Origin: Sulfurirhabdus sp043759595
Lineage (GTDB): Bacteria > Pseudomonadota > Gammaproteobacteria > Burkholderiales > SMCO01
NCBI GenBank assembly: GCA_043759595.1
Contig: JAYVLG010000045.1
Span: forward strand, 24,055-88,054
Direction of reading: 5' to 3'
DNA length: 64,000 nucleotides
A program made the translations under genes and the position numbers. This document shows, in pieces, positions 1-9,817 of the stretch; the first letter of the stretch is position 1; each line of letters starts with the position of its first letter. The notes below the pieces were generated by a model. It was not told the origin of the DNA. It saw only the letters and a program-made list of their open reading frames with translations, and did not search any database.

Positions 1-708
1 CGCCTTAAAATCAATTAAAAGGGGTGAGATAGGATGATAATGGGGGGTGCTGGACAGTTCAATCCGACCTGACTTCACTAAAGCTTTATAGCGTGGAATA
101 AGACCGCGCATCAGATTGCCAATTAAATCGTATAAACCCATACGGTCGCTATAGCTGAAGTGTTCACCTTTAGCCATAAGCTGCGTTACCAATGCGTGTT
201 CACGCCTGACACTCTCACCCGTCCATGCCAGGTGATACCACACCAGCAGGTCGGCCAGATATTGTCCGGAAAGGTAACTCATGCAGGCCTCACCCTGCGC
301 GTCTATCACATTAAAAAAGTCTTGCAGTCGTTTATAGGATGGAAACGGATGGACCATTGTCACATGATTACAGCGAAAACATTTTTCCAGAATTAGTTTA
401 CGCTGCGCGTCACCAATCGAATTCATATCCTCATGCGCCAACAATCTGAGCAAAGGATCCGACATCTTGTTACAGTCAAAATCTGCTATATACGCTTCCA
501 ATTGATCCAGCAAAATGGGGACAAAATTGAAAACCGCTTTTGATTTAGGACTTTGCTCCAGGTGATACACCATGTCCGTATAATCTTTCATGGCGTGAAG
601 ATAAGTCCAGGGCAGTTCAAATTCGCCTGACATATAGTTGCGATAATCCGGCTGGTGCATATGCCAGCAAAGGATCAGGTCCAGTTTTCTGTCTTGCTTA
701 ACAGTCAT
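1..708 (-). CDS. Glycoside hydrolase family 57 protein (partial, 3' end outside window)
   Basis: The reverse strand reads open from an ATG at 708 to the window edge, giving 236 residues without a stop. Near the N-terminus is WHMHQPDY, which matches conserved region 1 of GH57 (HxHQP), the family of alpha-amylases, amylopullulanases and 4-alpha-glucanotransferases. The C-terminal part with the catalytic Glu and Asp is outside the window, so the exact activity cannot be told. It lies 48 nt downstream of glgC on the same strand, so a role in trimming or rearranging glycogen or maltodextrin in the cytoplasm is the natural inference. No signal peptide is visible. Confidence 0.85.
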   Translation of the reverse strand, partial: MTVKQDRKLDLILCWHMHQPDYRNYMSGEFELPWTYLHAMKDYTDMVYHLEQSPKSKAVFNFVPILLDQLEAYIADFDCNKMSDPLLRLLAHEDMNSIGDAQRKLILEKCFRCNHVTMVHPFPSYKRLQDFFNVIDAQGEACMSYLSGQYLADLLVWYHLAWTGESVRREHALVTQLMAKGEHFSYSDRMGLYDLIGNLMRGLIPRYKALVKSGRIELSSTPHYHPISPLLIDFKA

Positions 709-756
709 AATCTATACGCCTGATTAACGATCATATTTCAAATGACGGATGCAGAA

Positions 757-2031
757 TCAGCGAACATGGTGGACAGGCTGGCCCAGCATTTCCGGTGTGA
801 TCAGCACAATTCCTTTTTCTGTAACATGGAAGCGTTTTGCATCTTCAACGGGATCCACCCCGGCCACCAATCCATCCGGGATAATACAACCCTTATCAAT
901 TAGCACCCGCTTCAAATATACATTCTGACCAATTTTCACATCAGGGAGTACAACGGAATCCACAACTTCTGAAAAACTCATCACATACACATTAGAGAAA
1001 AGAAGGGATCTTAGAATTTTGGCTCCACTGATAATGCACCCACCTGAAACCATGGAATCAACTGCCATACCCCTTCTTTCTTCATCATCAAAGATGAATT
1101 TAGCAGGAGGCAACTGTTCCTGATAGGTCCAGATCGGCCATTTTTTATCGTATAAATTGAGCGCTGGTGTCACTTTGGTCAGTTCCATATTTGCCTCCCA
1201 GAAAGCGTCAACGGTTCCCACATCACGCCAATAGGGCACATCATCAGGTTTGCAAACGCAACTCTCACTGAAAGGATGGGCAACAACTTTATACTTTTTG
1301 ACCAAATGAGGAATAATGTCTTTACCAAAGTCATGAGACGAATGCCGCACGTCAGCATCCCGAATCAGTTGTTCATATAAAAATTTGGCATTAAAAATAT
1401 AAATACCCATACTTACCAAGGCGCTATCCGGATTATCCGGCATGGGCGATGGGTTTTCCGGTTTTTCATTAAAATCGATAACACGATTATCTTTGTCTAC
1501 CGTCATGATGCCAAATGCCGATGCTTCAGCCAGTGGCACTTCAATACAAGCGACCGTCATATCCGCCTCATGAGACACATGGTAGGCAAGCATCTCGCCA
1601 TAATCCATTTTGTAGATATGATCCCCGGCCAAAATCAGTACATATTCCGGTTCATAACCGCGGATAATATCCATATTCTGATAAACCGCATCTGCTGTAC
1701 CCTTGTACCAGTCGGCTTCAAGTCGTTGCTGTGCGGGGAGCAACTCTACAAACTCATTGAACTCGCCCCGCAAAAATCCCCAACCACGCTGAATATGCTT
1801 GATCATGCTATGGGCTTTGTACTGAGTAATCACGCCAACACGCCGGATACCTGAATTCAGGCAATTTGAAAGAGGAAAATCAATGATTCGGAATTTTCCG
1901 CCAAATGGAACTGCGGGTTTGGCGCGCCAATCTGTCAGCTGCTTTAATCGGCTGCCACGGCCTCCGGCAAGAATCAAGGCAACTGTATTTTTCGTCAGCA
2001 GACTGACAAAGCGTGGTAAATCTTTTTGCAA
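757..2031 (-). CDS. glgC: Glucose-1-phosphate adenylyltransferase (ADP-glucose pyrophosphorylase)
   Basis: Makes ADP-glucose from glucose-1-phosphate and ATP, the committed step of bacterial glycogen synthesis. The 424-residue length matches the family (about 420-430). The N-terminal nucleotidyltransferase signature AGGRGSRLKQLTDWRAKPAV is followed by FPLSNCLNSGIRRVGV; VIDFNEKP is the sugar-phosphate site and SHDFGKDIIP is typical of GlgC. The C-terminal third is a left-handed beta-helix. I keep the TTG start at 2031 because GAAGGAG lies 6 nt upstream of it. It is divergent from glgB; the 288-nt gap between them must hold both promoters, but I see no clear consensus elements there. The enzyme is normally allosterically controlled. 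Confidence 0.97.
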   Translation of the reverse strand: MQKDLPRFVSLLTKNTVALILAGGRGSRLKQLTDWRAKPAVPFGGKFRIIDFPLSNCLNSGIRRVGVITQYKAHSMIKHIQRGWGFLRGEFNEFVELLPAQQRLEADWYKGTADAVYQNMDIIRGYEPEYVLILAGDHIYKMDYGEMLAYHVSHEADMTVACIEVPLAEASAFGIMTVDKDNRVIDFNEKPENPSPMPDNPDSALVSMGIYIFNAKFLYEQLIRDADVRHSSHDFGKDIIPHLVKKYKVVAHPFSESCVCKPDDVPYWRDVGTVDAFWEANMELTKVTPALNLYDKKWPIWTYQEQLPPAKFIFDDEERRGMAVDSMVSGGCIISGAKILRSLLFSNVYVMSFSEVVDSVVLPDVKIGQNVYLKRVLIDKGCIIPDGLVAGVDPVEDAKRFHVTEKGIVLITPEMLGQPVHHVR

Positions 2032-2319
2032 GAGCCTCTCCTTCGCCTGTTAATATTTAATTCAATACTACTGCAAATTTTACTAACACAACAATCCCGA
2101 AATTATAAAAATCCGAAAAACATCCCGGAATGATAAGCATTCTTGCGATTTCATACCAAAATCACCCAAAATTTATTCCTCATTCAAACATCCATTTTTT
2201 ATTTTAGCCGATGGCTGGTAGGATGATAGTTATCAGGCTGAAATATTCCTGACTCAAATCTTCCCGTAATATTATGTAATTTTAGAGCTACAATTAAACA
2301 ATACTCAAATGACATAGCT

Positions 2320-4503
2320 ATGAAACAGGATACAAAGCCTAAACTCAACACCAAAACCGAACTCCTTGTACAGGCACGTTTACACGACCCACACCAGTAT
2401 CTCGGCCAGCATTGGGAAGGAAATGGCTATGTATTGCGTGTCTTCCTGCCCTATGCACAACAGGTTTGGGTTGAGACTGAAACGGAATGGACATCCCTGA
2501 CCAAAACCGAACCTCACGGCCTTTTTGAATGGCATGGCAAACAGGCTTTGCCTGCCACTTATCGCCTGCGCGCTGGGGCATATGGTGAATTGCATGAATT
2601 TTACGACCCCTACGCTTTCCCCGCCCAAATCACCGATCTCGATCTGTATTTATTCAATGCGGGGAACCTGCATCAAACATACAATACCCTTGGCGCACAT
2701 CCCATCACGGTTAATGGTATAACAGGTGTTCACTTCGCCGTCTGGGCGCCAAATGCGGAACGCGTTAGTGTCATCGGAGATTTTAACCACTGGGATGGCC
2801 GCACGCATCTTATGCAGGTGCATGGTTCAAGTGGTGTGTGGGAGCTATTTATCCCGGGCCTGGCTGATAGCACCTTATACAAGTTCGAAATTCGTAATCG
2901 CCATAATGGGCATATCCTGGTCAAAACAGACCCCTATGCCCAATATTTTGAAAAACGCCCTGGCACTGCTTCCAGTGTTGCCGCAGTCAGCACCCATAAC
3001 TGGCAAGATAACGAGTGGCTGTCAAAACGCGCCAAACACGACTGGCAGCATGCACCTTGCAACATCTACGAAATGCATGCAGGATCATGGAAACGTCATG
3101 CCAATGAGGATTTTCTCAATTACCGTGAACTGGCTGAATCGCTCATTCCTTATATAAAAGAGATGGGTTACACCCATATTGAGCTCATGCCAATCAGCGA
3201 GCATCCGCTGGATGAATCATGGGGATACCAGACAACCGGATATTTTGCACCGACAAACCGTTATGGCTCACCAGATGATCTTCGTTTTTTTGTAGATGCA
3301 TGCCATCAGGCTAACATTGGCGTCATTCTTGACTGGGTCCCGGCACACTTTCCTCAGGACAGTTTCGCATTAGCCAGATTTGATGGTACCGCGCTGTACG
3401 AACACGAAGATCCACGCATGGGTTTTCATCAGGATTGGGGCACTTATATTTTCAATTTTGGCCGCAATGAGGTAAAGAGTTTTCTGCTCTCAAGTGCCCA
3501 TTACTGGCTGTCTGAGTTCCACATTGACGGCTTGCGGGTAGATGCGGTTGCTTCCATGCTTTATCTGGATTATTCCCGACAAGCAGGCGAATGGATACCC
3601 AATAAATTTGGTGGCCGTGAAAATCTGGAAGCCATTGAGTTCCTGCGCGAGCTCAATATCATGGTGCACGATGCCTTCCCCGGCGCACTGACATTTGCTG
3701 AAGAATCCACTTCCTGGCCCATGGTGTCTCGCCCTGTCTACCTTGGTGGACTTGGCTTCTCCATGAAATGGAATATGGGCTGGATGAACGACACTCTGGC
3801 CTATATTTCGCAAGACCCAGTTCACCGACGCTATCACCATAACCAGTTAACTTTCGGCCAACTCTATTCCTACACCGAAAATTTCACCTTGCCGTTTTCT
3901 CATGATGAAGTAGTGCATGGAAAACGCTCGCTGCTGGACAAAATGCCCGGTGATGCTTGGCAGAAATTTGCCAATTTACGCTTGCTGTATACCTACCAGA
4001 TGACCTACCCGGGTAAAAAACTCAATTTCATGGGAAATGAATTTGCCCAGGGACGGGAATGGCGAGTAAAAAACGCGCTTGAATGGCAACTTCTGGATAT
4101 AGGGCTGCATCAGAATATTCAGACACTTTGCCGCGACCTGAACCACCTGTATGCAAACAATCTTGCTATGCATGATCTTGATTTTTCGTCAGATGGTTTC
4201 TCCTGGATTGATTGTCACGATGCGGATCAGTCCATACTAAGCTTCATGCGACGTGCGCGTGATGGGTCATTTATCGTGGTCGTTCTGAACTTCACTCCCG
4301 TACCACGCAACAATTACCGAATTGGCGTGCCTGAAGGCGCGGAATACAAGGAAATATTCAACAGTGACTCCACCTATTATGGTGGCACCAACAGCGGAAA
4401 TGGTGGCGGACTTTTTGCTCAGGACAAGACCTGGATGGGGTTTCCTCACTCCATGGAAATCACGTTACCGCCCCTCGCCGGCATTATTCTTGCAAGAGCC
4501 TGA
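2320..4503 (+). CDS. glgB: 1,4-alpha-glucan branching enzyme (GH13)
   Basis: Introduces alpha-1,6 branches into glycogen. At 727 residues it is the full-length bacterial form: an N-terminal beta-sandwich, a CBM48 module (about residues 125-215), the GH13 barrel and a C-terminal beta domain. The catalytic residues can be placed: Asp408 in DGLRVDAVASMLYLDYSR (nucleophile), Glu461 in FAEESTSWP (acid/base) and Asp529 in FSHDEVVHGK, each three residues beyond its E. coli GlgB counterpart. No good ribosome binding site precedes the ATG. It is followed by pgi after 29 nt, so glgB-pgi-cupin probably form one transcript. Confidence 0.97.
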   Translation: MKQDTKPKLNTKTELLVQARLHDPHQYLGQHWEGNGYVLRVFLPYAQQVWVETETEWTSLTKTEPHGLFEWHGKQALPATYRLRAGAYGELHEFYDPYAFPAQITDLDLYLFNAGNLHQTYNTLGAHPITVNGITGVHFAVWAPNAERVSVIGDFNHWDGRTHLMQVHGSSGVWELFIPGLADSTLYKFEIRNRHNGHILVKTDPYAQYFEKRPGTASSVAAVSTHNWQDNEWLSKRAKHDWQHAPCNIYEMHAGSWKRHANEDFLNYRELAESLIPYIKEMGYTHIELMPISEHPLDESWGYQTTGYFAPTNRYGSPDDLRFFVDACHQANIGVILDWVPAHFPQDSFALARFDGTALYEHEDPRMGFHQDWGTYIFNFGRNEVKSFLLSSAHYWLSEFHIDGLRVDAVASMLYLDYSRQAGEWIPNKFGGRENLEAIEFLRELNIMVHDAFPGALTFAEESTSWPMVSRPVYLGGLGFSMKWNMGWMNDTLAYISQDPVHRRYHHNQLTFGQLYSYTENFTLPFSHDEVVHGKRSLLDKMPGDAWQKFANLRLLYTYQMTYPGKKLNFMGNEFAQGREWRVKNALEWQLLDIGLHQNIQTLCRDLNHLYANNLAMHDLDFSSDGFSWIDCHDADQSILSFMRRARDGSFIVVVLNFTPVPRNNYRIGVPEGAEYKEIFNSDSTYYGGTNSGNGGGLFAQDKTWMGFPHSMEITLPPLAGIILARA

Positions 4504-4532
4504 AATACAAACAATAACTTAAAGGTTTTCGT

Positions 4533-6176
4533 ATGACACAACCTACCCAAACCAAAGCATGGAAAGCATTAAAAAGACATCAGAAGACGATCGCGCATAC
4601 TCATATGCGCGATCTGTTCGAGGCTGACCCGCAACGGTTCGAAAAACATTCAATTACCTTCAATAACATTCTGTTCGATTTTTCCAAAAATCGATTCACG
4701 GATAAAACGCTAGCCTTACTTTTCGACCTGGCAAGAGAGATGGACGTGCCAGGCTGGAGAGAAAAAATGTTTACCGGCGAACCTATCAATTTCACTGAAA
4801 ATCGCTCTGTTCTGCACGTTGCACTGCGTAACCGCACCAATCGACCTGTTATGGTTGATGGCAAAAATGTCATGCCTGAAGTCAATGCTGTACTCAGTAA
4901 AATGCGTAAATTTACCAATGCTGTTCGTTCCGGAGAATGGAAAGGCTACAGTGGTAAAACCATTACGGATGTTGTCAATATCGGTATTGGTGGATCAGAC
5001 CTCGGTCCCGCCATGGTGACTGAATCGCTCCTTGCCTATCATCGTCACAATGTAAAATTTCACTTTGTTTCCAATATCGACAGCACCGACCTGTTTGAAA
5101 CCGAGCGTCATCTCAATCCGGAAACTACGCTTTTCATTATTGCCTCGAAGACTTTTACTACACAGGAAACCATGACCAATGCCCGCTCGGCGCGAGACTG
5201 GTTAATGAAAGAAGCGCTTGAAGAAAGCGCCATCTCTCAGCATTTTGTAGCTATCTCTACAAACACCAAGGCAGTCACAGAATTTGGTATCAATCCCGAT
5301 CAAATGTTCGAATTCTGGGACTGGGTTGGCGGACGCTATTCACTCTGGTCTGCCATCGGATTATCCATAGCGCTGGCGATCGGCATGACCCGGTTCGAAG
5401 AGTTACTTCAGGGTGCGCATGAAATGGACGAGCATTTCCGATCTGCGCCTCTTGAAAGAAACCTTCCTGTCATATTCGGAATGTTAGGTATCTGGTACAA
5501 CAATTTCTTCGGTTCAGATACACAAGCCTGTATGCCGTACAGTCAGTATTTGCGCAGGCTTCCAGCCTATCTGCAGCAGCTGGATATGGAAAGTAATGGC
5601 AAGCGCATAGACCGGGATGGCAACCTGGTCAATTATCCAACAGGCCAGATCATTTGGGGTGAACCTGGCACCAATGGGCAGCATGCATTTTTTCAGCTTA
5701 TCCATCAGGGTACGCGCCTCATTCCTGCTGACTACATCGCTTTGGTTGAGAGCCACCATCCTGTCGGTGAACACAACGCCATTCTGTTGGCCAACTATTT
5801 TGCCCAGACTGAAGCATTAATGCGCGGCAAAAAACCTGAAGAAGCCATTCTGGAAATGCAGGCAGAAGGACTCAGTGATGAAGATATTAAACGCTTGCTG
5901 CCGCATAAAGTCTTTCCTGGCAATGAACCTAGCAATTCAATATTAATGCAAACCCTGGACCCCAAGTCGCTGGGTTCTCTGATTGCTTTTTACGAACATA
6001 AAATTTTTGTTCAGGGTATCATCTGGAATATTAATTCTTTTGATCAGTGGGGTGTTGAACTCGGCAAACAATTAGCCAAAGTCATTCAGCCTGAACTCGC
6101 TGGAACCAGTGAGGTAAGCAGCCATGACACTTCCACAAACGGCTTGATTAATTCTTACAAATCGCAAAGAATTTAG
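4533..6176 (+). CDS. pgi: Glucose-6-phosphate isomerase
   Basis: Interconverts glucose-6-phosphate and fructose-6-phosphate, joining glycogen metabolism to glycolysis/gluconeogenesis. 547 residues, the usual bacterial length. Family signatures are present: GIGGSDLGP for phosphate binding, GSDTQACMPYSQYL, the catalytic Glu in QLDMESNGK, the His in NGQHAFFQ and the C-terminal Lys in FDQWGVELGK. AAAGG lies upstream of the ATG. It sits between glgB and a small cupin gene in one direction and faces the pgl-zwf-gnd group, so the branch-point enzymes for glucose-6-phosphate are all local. Confidence 0.97.
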   Translation: MTQPTQTKAWKALKRHQKTIAHTHMRDLFEADPQRFEKHSITFNNILFDFSKNRFTDKTLALLFDLAREMDVPGWREKMFTGEPINFTENRSVLHVALRNRTNRPVMVDGKNVMPEVNAVLSKMRKFTNAVRSGEWKGYSGKTITDVVNIGIGGSDLGPAMVTESLLAYHRHNVKFHFVSNIDSTDLFETERHLNPETTLFIIASKTFTTQETMTNARSARDWLMKEALEESAISQHFVAISTNTKAVTEFGINPDQMFEFWDWVGGRYSLWSAIGLSIALAIGMTRFEELLQGAHEMDEHFRSAPLERNLPVIFGMLGIWYNNFFGSDTQACMPYSQYLRRLPAYLQQLDMESNGKRIDRDGNLVNYPTGQIIWGEPGTNGQHAFFQLIHQGTRLIPADYIALVESHHPVGEHNAILLANYFAQTEALMRGKKPEEAILEMQAEGLSDEDIKRLLPHKVFPGNEPSNSILMQTLDPKSLGSLIAFYEHKIFVQGIIWNINSFDQWGVELGKQLAKVIQPELAGTSEVSSHDTSTNGLINSYKSQRI

Positions 6177-6220
6177 CTTTGTTACCGTAGCACTAAATTT
6201 AAATTTTAACTGGAATACAC

Positions 6221-6496
6221 ATGAACGGAATTACTATTGAGCACAACCCATCTGAAGCCAGATTAATGGAACTGGAAGTGCCCCGCTGGCCGATATGGGA
6301 TAAAGAAACTTCCACCTTTCCATGGACATATGAAAGCAGGGAAACCTGTTATCTGCTGGAAGGTGAGGTCATCGTCACCCCTACCAAGGGTGAGCCGGTG
6401 AAAATTGAAAAAGGCGATCTTGTTACTTTTCCAGCTGGTATGTCCTGCACCTGGGATATCAGGCAATCAGTCAAAAAACATTACTGTTTCGATTGA
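6221..6496 (+). CDS. Small cupin-domain protein (DUF861/Cupin_3 type)
   Basis: A 91-residue single-cupin protein. The features seen are a WPIWDKE segment, the CYLLEGEVIVTP strand pair and KGDLVTFPAGMSCTWDI, which form the core of the DUF861 cupins. Stand-alone members of this family have no settled function. It lies 44 nt after pgi on the same strand and converges on pgl with only 1 nt between them, so no separate terminator is possible there. A role in sugar metabolism is only a guess from location. Confidence 0.85.
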   Translation: MNGITIEHNPSEARLMELEVPRWPIWDKETSTFPWTYESRETCYLLEGEVIVTPTKGEPVKIEKGDLVTFPAGMSCTWDIRQSVKKHYCFD

Positions 6497-6497
6497 T

Positions 6498-7184
6498 TCA
6501 AGGGGCTAGACAAGCCTCTTCCAGCAGAATATCCACCCCATTTTTTGGCGCTATTAACGAGGCCGGAATGGGCTTCCCTGCGCGCCAGTCACTAACAGCC
6601 TGACGTTTGGATTCTCCTGTCACCAGATAGATCACTTTTTTTGCATCACTTAAACAACGGGCGCTTAAACTGATTCGCTCCGAAGGTGGTTTTGGCGCAT
6701 CATGGACCGCCTGTGCAGCTGGAGCATCGCCTGTCAACCCAGGATCATGTCCGGGAAACAAGCTGGCGGTATGGCCATCCTCCCCCAACCCGAGTAAGAC
6801 CAGATCAAATGCCACATCATTTACCAATTTGCCATAAGCTTCAGCACCCAATGTTGAGCCTTGCTCCGCCGGAATAATGAAAATCTGGGAATGAGGAACA
6901 GTGGCGTATTCAAGCCAGGCGGTCAGCGCCATCACACTATTACGATCCGGGTGATTAGCTGGCAAACAACGCTCATCTCCAAAGTAAATATACCAGGCTG
7001 ACCAGTTGGTCTTGATATCACGCAGCTTTTCGTATACCTCACGGGGCGTCGTGCCACCAGCCAGCACCAGATTGAACACACCACGCTGTGCGATTGCGTC
7101 TTTTGCTGCTTTGACGATTTCCTTAACAGCCTGCTTCTTCAATGCTTTCGTATCTGGGAAAACGTGCCAACGACACTTTTGCAT
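6498..7184 (-). CDS. pgl: 6-phosphogluconolactonase (DevB type)
   Basis: Hydrolyses 6-phosphogluconolactone, the product of Zwf, to 6-phosphogluconate. The protein has the SOL/DevB-family pattern: NLVLAGGTTPREVYE near residue 40, YFGDERCLP around residue 70, DRNSVMA, LLGLGEDGHTASLFPG and the C-terminal PASLI segment. I prefer ATG at 7184 (228 residues), with AAGGGCGG about 8 nt upstream; a GTG at 7193 would add three residues. It is the last gene of a gnd-zwf-pgl run on the reverse strand, i.e. the complete oxidative branch of the pentose phosphate pathway. Confidence 0.95.
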   Translation of the reverse strand: MQKCRWHVFPDTKALKKQAVKEIVKAAKDAIAQRGVFNLVLAGGTTPREVYEKLRDIKTNWSAWYIYFGDERCLPANHPDRNSVMALTAWLEYATVPHSQIFIIPAEQGSTLGAEAYGKLVNDVAFDLVLLGLGEDGHTASLFPGHDPGLTGDAPAAQAVHDAPKPPSERISLSARCLSDAKKVIYLVTGESKRQAVSDWRAGKPIPASLIAPKNGVDILLEEACLAP

Positions 7185-7262
7185 AAATTTCACCGCCCTT
7201 CAGAATGTGATCAGCAGTACAGAGCAACCACAACAACTATACGCCAGTCACTTACAACCGGG

Positions 7263-8744
7263 TCATAACTCATTACGCCACTGATGATCTTCACTATCAA
7301 ACAGTCGATTGGCTTCGTCTGGCCCCCATGTGCCGGCTGGATAAGTATGAATAAAGTCCCGTTCCTGCGCCCAGTGTTTCAGTATAGGATCAACAACCCG
7401 CCATGCCCACTCCACTTCATCAAACCGGATAAACAGGCTGCGATCACCCTCAATAATGTCCAGCAGAAGGGTTTCGTATGCATCCAGAGGTACTTCGTCT
7501 GTTTTACGATAAGATGCATTCAGCGAGATAACCCGCGTATCCATTTCCAGACCTGGTCGTTTTACATGAATTTCCATATGCATGCTTTCACTGGGCTGAA
7601 TAGACAACAATATCCAGTTAGGCGCAATAGTTTCAACAGGCGTTTCCCGGAATAACTGCTGTGGCGGATAGCGAAACCGTATAGCAATAAGTGACATCTG
7701 TTTTGCCAGACGCTTACCCGTACGGAGATAAAATGGTACGCCCCGCCAGCGCCAGTTATCGATGTAAAATTTAGCAGCTACCATGGATTCCGTGGCCGAT
7801 GCTTTTTCTACACCCTCTTCATCCTGATATCCGGCAACAGATTTGCCATTCACAAATCCCGCAGCATACTGCGCGCGGAAAGCATGGGCGCTGATAGAGC
7901 GTTTTGAAATGGGTCTGATGGATCGCAGCACCTTCACTTTTTCGTCACGCAACGCATCAGCTTCCAGTGCTGGAGGCGGCTCCATTGCAACAACCGCCAG
8001 CAACTGCATCAAGTGGTTCTGCAACATATCCCTTAAAGCACCTGCTTTATCATAATAGTCTGCACGTTTTTCAATGCCAATATCTTCTGCCACTGTAATC
8101 TGCACATGGTCAATAAAATTGCGGTTCCAAAGGGGCTCAATCAAGGTATTCGCAAAACGGAACACCAACAGATTTTGAACGGTTTCCTTCCCGAGATAAT
8201 GGTCAATACGAAAGATTTGTTCCTCATCAAACGAGCGGTGTAACACTTCGTTCAGTAAATGTGCACTTTCGATATCCTCGCCAAAAGGCTTTTCCAGAAC
8301 AATACGATGAAGTCCACGGGGCTTGTTCAACCCCACTGCATCCAGATTTTTAACGACTGAATTATATTCAGTCGGTTTGATCGCAAGATAAAAGATCATG
8401 TTGGAACAGACCCCTTCTTTTGGCTTGGATAGTTCTTCATATAGCCGCTTATAGGAATCCAAATCGTGCAACTCCCCTTGCAAATAGCTGAATCGTGCTG
8501 TAAATTTAGCAAAAATCTCTTCATCAAAATTCGCACCAATTTTATCTTGCAGCGTCAGTTGCATATGATTCTTCCACTCTTCCTGCCCCCAGTCCCGGCG
8601 GGAATAAGCAGTAAAGTTCAAAGCTGGCGGCAAGCGATTGGCCACTTCAAGATGGTATAGCGAAGGCAACAATTTATTTGAAGCCAGATTGCCGGTGGCA
8701 CCAAAAATCACGAAGTTACAAGGAAACTGCGCTTGATCCTTCAT
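7263..8744 (-). CDS. zwf: Glucose-6-phosphate 1-dehydrogenase
   Basis: Oxidises glucose-6-phosphate to 6-phosphogluconolactone, making NADPH. The N-terminal Rossmann motif FGATGNLASNKLLPSLY and the substrate-binding motif RIDHYLGKE are intact; 493 residues is typical. I take ATG at 8744 as the start because AAGGGAG lies 7 nt upstream, within the end of gnd; a TTG two codons earlier (8750) would overlap the gnd stop. With only 2 nt between the gnd stop and this start, the genes are almost certainly translationally coupled. Confidence 0.96.
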   Translation of the reverse strand: MKDQAQFPCNFVIFGATGNLASNKLLPSLYHLEVANRLPPALNFTAYSRRDWGQEEWKNHMQLTLQDKIGANFDEEIFAKFTARFSYLQGELHDLDSYKRLYEELSKPKEGVCSNMIFYLAIKPTEYNSVVKNLDAVGLNKPRGLHRIVLEKPFGEDIESAHLLNEVLHRSFDEEQIFRIDHYLGKETVQNLLVFRFANTLIEPLWNRNFIDHVQITVAEDIGIEKRADYYDKAGALRDMLQNHLMQLLAVVAMEPPPALEADALRDEKVKVLRSIRPISKRSISAHAFRAQYAAGFVNGKSVAGYQDEEGVEKASATESMVAAKFYIDNWRWRGVPFYLRTGKRLAKQMSLIAIRFRYPPQQLFRETPVETIAPNWILLSIQPSESMHMEIHVKRPGLEMDTRVISLNASYRKTDEVPLDAYETLLLDIIEGDRSLFIRFDEVEWAWRVVDPILKHWAQERDFIHTYPAGTWGPDEANRLFDSEDHQWRNEL

Positions 8745-8746
8745 AT

Positions 8747-9655
8747 TCAATCTCCCTTAACTGCATGACCACCAAACCCTTTGCGCATCATTGCAAGCAT
8801 CTTGGCGGGGTAATCGTTGGCACCTTGACTTGCGAAGCGCATCATTAATGCAAGACTCATTACCGGCGCAGGGATGCCTTGTTCGACTGCCTCAAGCGCT
8901 GTCCAACGACCTTCCCCCGAATCTGAAACGAAGGGTTTGATATTATCCAGCGATTGATCCTCCTTCAAAAACTCTGCCGTTAAATCCAGTAGCCATGAAC
9001 GCACGACACTACCATGACGCCACATCTCGGTAATGGCAGCAAGATCCATATTAAAATCTTCACGTCCTTTGATTAACGCCAAACCTTCTGCAAAGGCCTG
9101 CATCATGCCGTATTCGATACCGTTGTGGACCATTTTCACAAAATGTCCGGAACCCACAGGCCCGCAATGATGCCAGCCTGCATCTGCGCCAGGTGCCAAC
9201 ACTTTGATAAACGGCTCAAGCCGTTTCATCGGACCAACCTCCCCCCCAGTCATGATTGCGTAACCATTTTCCAGCCCCCATACCCCACCTGACACACCGG
9301 CATCAATATAATGAATGCCGGATTTAGCCAATTGAGCACCCCGTCTCATGGAATCTTTGTAGTACGCATTTCCGCCATCAACCAGAATATCATCCGCACT
9401 CAGCATGGGTGCAAGTTGATCTATCGCTGTTTGGGTTGCCTCTCCAGAAGGCAGCATTAGCCAGACAATGCGAGGTGCTGCAAGCTGTTTAATCATTTCC
9501 TCGAATGACTCAACTGCCGTCAAACCAGTTTCTTTTGCAAGTTGCTGGGTGACCTCAACACTACGATTATAGGCCACGACCTCCATACCACCCCGACGCA
9601 ACCGGCGCGCCATATTTGCGCCCATTCGACCCATCCCGATCATGCCAATATTCAT
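8747..9655 (-). CDS. gnd: 6-phosphogluconate dehydrogenase, decarboxylating (short type)
   Basis: Oxidatively decarboxylates 6-phosphogluconate to ribulose-5-phosphate. The N-terminus shows the dinucleotide fold GMGRMGANMARRL, then DGGNAYYKDSMRR and the active-site stretch KMVHNGIEYGMMQ; FVSDSGEGRW follows. At 302 residues it belongs to the short, tetrameric GntZ/YqeC-like group rather than the 470-residue enteric form. Members of that group are often NAD-preferring, which would change the redox output of the pathway; cofactor use here is inference. GGGAGG precedes the ATG. First gene of gnd-zwf-pgl and divergent from glgA. Confidence 0.93.
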   Translation of the reverse strand: MNIGMIGMGRMGANMARRLRRGGMEVVAYNRSVEVTQQLAKETGLTAVESFEEMIKQLAAPRIVWLMLPSGEATQTAIDQLAPMLSADDILVDGGNAYYKDSMRRGAQLAKSGIHYIDAGVSGGVWGLENGYAIMTGGEVGPMKRLEPFIKVLAPGADAGWHHCGPVGSGHFVKMVHNGIEYGMMQAFAEGLALIKGREDFNMDLAAITEMWRHGSVVRSWLLDLTAEFLKEDQSLDNIKPFVSDSGEGRWTALEAVEQGIPAPVMSLALMMRFASQGANDYPAKMLAMMRKGFGGHAVKGD

Positions 9656-9817
9656 AATGCCTCCCAGTTAGCCTATTTGTAATACAAACGTACATCCCTA
9701 AAATAGATGGATAATCTGTTTAAATCAATACCCCACATGACTTATATGGTGAATTCACCTGCTCGACACAAAAATATGCGTTAGAATAAATCGTCTTTTT
9801 TTGGTAAAATAATCATC

